DNA of 6,631 bases from JANWKA01 sp035533815 (GTDB taxonomy: Bacteria; Bacteroidota; Bacteroidia; Chitinophagales; Chitinophagaceae). A model generated the notes under the pieces. That model was given only the letters and a program-made list of their open reading frames with translations, was not told where the DNA came from and did no database searches. The stretch covers positions 1-6,631 of the forward strand of contig DATLTB010000093.1 in NCBI GenBank assembly GCA_035533815.1, in the 5' to 3' direction. The translations under genes and the position numbers were made by a program. Positions 5,955 through 6,631 of the stretch are shown here, one piece after another; the stretch's first letter is position 1, and every line of letters starts with the position of its first letter.

Positions 5955-6631
5955 TTAGACGGCAGATGTACTGAAAAGTTTAACCTTAGGTAATATACAT
6001 GTTGGGACAAGTACATTTTCCCGCTTCTTCGCCCGGCGTAACCGCCGCTGCTCCACGGGCACTTCGGATCTACCGGACCCTGATAATCCCATTTTCTTTA
6101 TATTCCTTGCAGCATTGATGTCCCGGTCATGTAATGTTCCACACTGCGGACATTGCCACTCCCTTACCGAAAGATCAAGTTCATCCAACACATATCCACA
6201 ATTCGAACAAGTCTTGGAACTGGGAGAAAATCGGTTTATCCGGATCAGGTTCTTCCCATACCAATCAGATTTGTATTCCAGTTGTCGGATAAATTCTCCC
6301 CATCCGGAATCCGATATGGAAAGAGACAGATGGTGGTTTTTAATCATGTTCTTGACTGCAAGGTCCTCTACGACCAATGTGGTAGCTTGGTTATTACATA
6401 CTAATTGGGTAGAGAGTTTATGTAAAAAATCATTTCGTTGGTGGGTTATCCTTTCATGTTGTATGGCTACCCTATGGTTGGCTTTCTTCCTTTTCCCACT
6501 TCCTTTCTGGTGATGGAAAGCCCTTCTTTGAAGGATTTTAAGTCTGTCCATTTTCTGTCTAAGGAATTTGGGAGAAGGAATTTTAATCCCATCGGAAGTA
6601 ATCACAAAATCCTTTAGTCCAAGATCGATCC
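5955..6631 (-). CDS. tnpB: Second TnpB copy, 5'-truncated by window edge, stop codon lost and C-terminus extended
   Basis: It is about 96% identical in nucleotides to the left copy. The frame is open to the window end and includes the RuvC-I Asp (6624-6626), RuvC-II VVEDLAV, the zinc ribbon (CSNC ... CPQC) and RuvC-III DRDINAARN, so catalytic residues are intact. Amino-acid changes from the left copy include K to R in the Lys run, D to N before the RuvC-II strand, LSKS to LSLS, DAGW to DSGW, FVPSS to FSPSS, CSDC to CSNC, WECP to WQCP and VPVK to VPVE. The TAG that ends the left copy is deleted here exactly, so translation continues past VPTCI for LPKVKLFSTSAV into flanking DNA, ending at TAA (5955-5957). 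It sits 8 nt upstream of the VPEGYF-repeat gene on the same strand. Confidence 0.93.
   Translation of the reverse strand, partial: IDLGLKDFVITSDGIKIPSPKFLRQKMDRLKILQRRAFHHQKGSGKRKKANHRVAIQHERITHQRNDFLHKLSTQLVCNNQATTLVVEDLAVKNMIKNHHLSLSISDSGWGEFIRQLEYKSDWYGKNLIRINRFSPSSKTCSNCGYVLDELDLSVREWQCPQCGTLHDRDINAARNIKKMGLSGSGRSEVPVEQRRLRRAKKRENVLVPTCILPKVKLFSTSAV
5973..6127 (-). ncRNA. Candidate omega-RNA (reRNA) plus guide of right TnpB element; boundaries approximate
   Basis: This is the equivalent of the left candidate. The perfect stem CGGCG/CGCCG is at 6034-6038 and 6043-6047 (minus strand loop GTTA). If the element ends at 5989, the guide would be roughly 5988-5973, read on the minus strand, in the leader of the VPEGYF-repeat gene. 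The guide differs from that of the left copy, as expected for two insertion sites. The scaffold part has almost no differences from the left copy. Confidence 0.35.
5989..6631 (-). repeat. Right arm of large inverted repeat (partial IS200/IS605-like element)
   Basis: Reverse complement of 1-646. Bases 6491-6631 match 1-141 perfectly; the rest carries about 23 substitutions and a 3-nt deletion of the stop codon. The two arms point toward each other and enclose about 5.3 kb of ordinary chromosomal genes. Confidence 0.9.

Noticed and set aside
1..6631. A classical composite transposon carrying mrdA, rodA and the other genes as cargo
   Set aside because: IS200/IS605 elements move as single-stranded circles via their own ends and are not known to mobilise DNA between inverted copies in this way; the enclosed genes are core chromosomal ones.
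1..6631. Circular molecule or plasmid
   Set aside because: The terminal match is inverted, not direct, so the ends cannot be joined into a circle by overlap.
1..6631. CRISPR array, tRNA or rRNA genes
   Set aside because: No short regularly spaced repeats and no tRNA- or rRNA-like sequence were seen; nearly every base is in a supported coding region.

Overview
The window looks like a complete contig from a member of the Bacteroidota, probably near Chitinophagales/Chitinophagaceae. The reasons are the tandem of mrdA (PBP2) with an N-terminus of the type MSVFNQSR followed by a GTG-started rodA, an LTPxEA (Spy/CpxP-like) exported protein with the LPPRKVA signature typical of that group, a VPEGYF-repeat membrane protein next to it, A-rich translation leaders without clear Shine-Dalgarno sequences, and moderate GC. 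Taxonomy is inferred from protein style only.

Layout, left to right: (1) 1-641, the C-terminal two thirds or so of a TnpB (IS200/IS605/IS1341-type RNA-guided nuclease), cut by the window edge; (2) 668-2617 mrdA and 2614-3900 rodA, the transpeptidase and SEDS glycosyltransferase of the rod/elongasome complex, translationally overlapping by 4 nt; (3) 3928-4677, a metallo-beta-lactamase-fold hydrolase on the same strand; (4) on the minus strand, a two-gene unit read right to left: a single-pass membrane protein with three VPEGYF-type motifs (5946-5224), then a secreted Spy/CpxP-like protein (5214-4678); (5) 6631-5955, a second TnpB copy on the minus strand, also cut by the edge. The two TnpB copies point inward, and each sits directly upstream of, and co-oriented with, a host operon. 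Coding density is nearly total; no gap exceeds about 30 nt.

Functionally, mrdA and rodA act together: RodA polymerises lipid II into glycan and PBP2 cross-links it during lateral wall growth. In Bacteroidota they normally close an mreB-mreC-mreD-mrdA-rodA cluster, so the left TnpB probably sits where mreD would be expected. The minus-strand pair looks like an envelope-stress style module whose usual upstream partner (often an ECF sigma factor) would lie beyond the right TnpB; that partner is not visible here.

The strongest observations are the following. The two window ends are inverted repeats that match perfectly for exactly 141 bp and then diverge, which looks like a de Bruijn assembly break at a repeated element. 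The right TnpB has lost precisely its in-frame TAG stop codon and carries a 12-residue tail. Divergence between the copies avoids the 3' end, where the omega-RNA and right end reside. The MBL and Spy-like genes converge with zero spacing, sharing one TGATCA palindrome as both stop codons.
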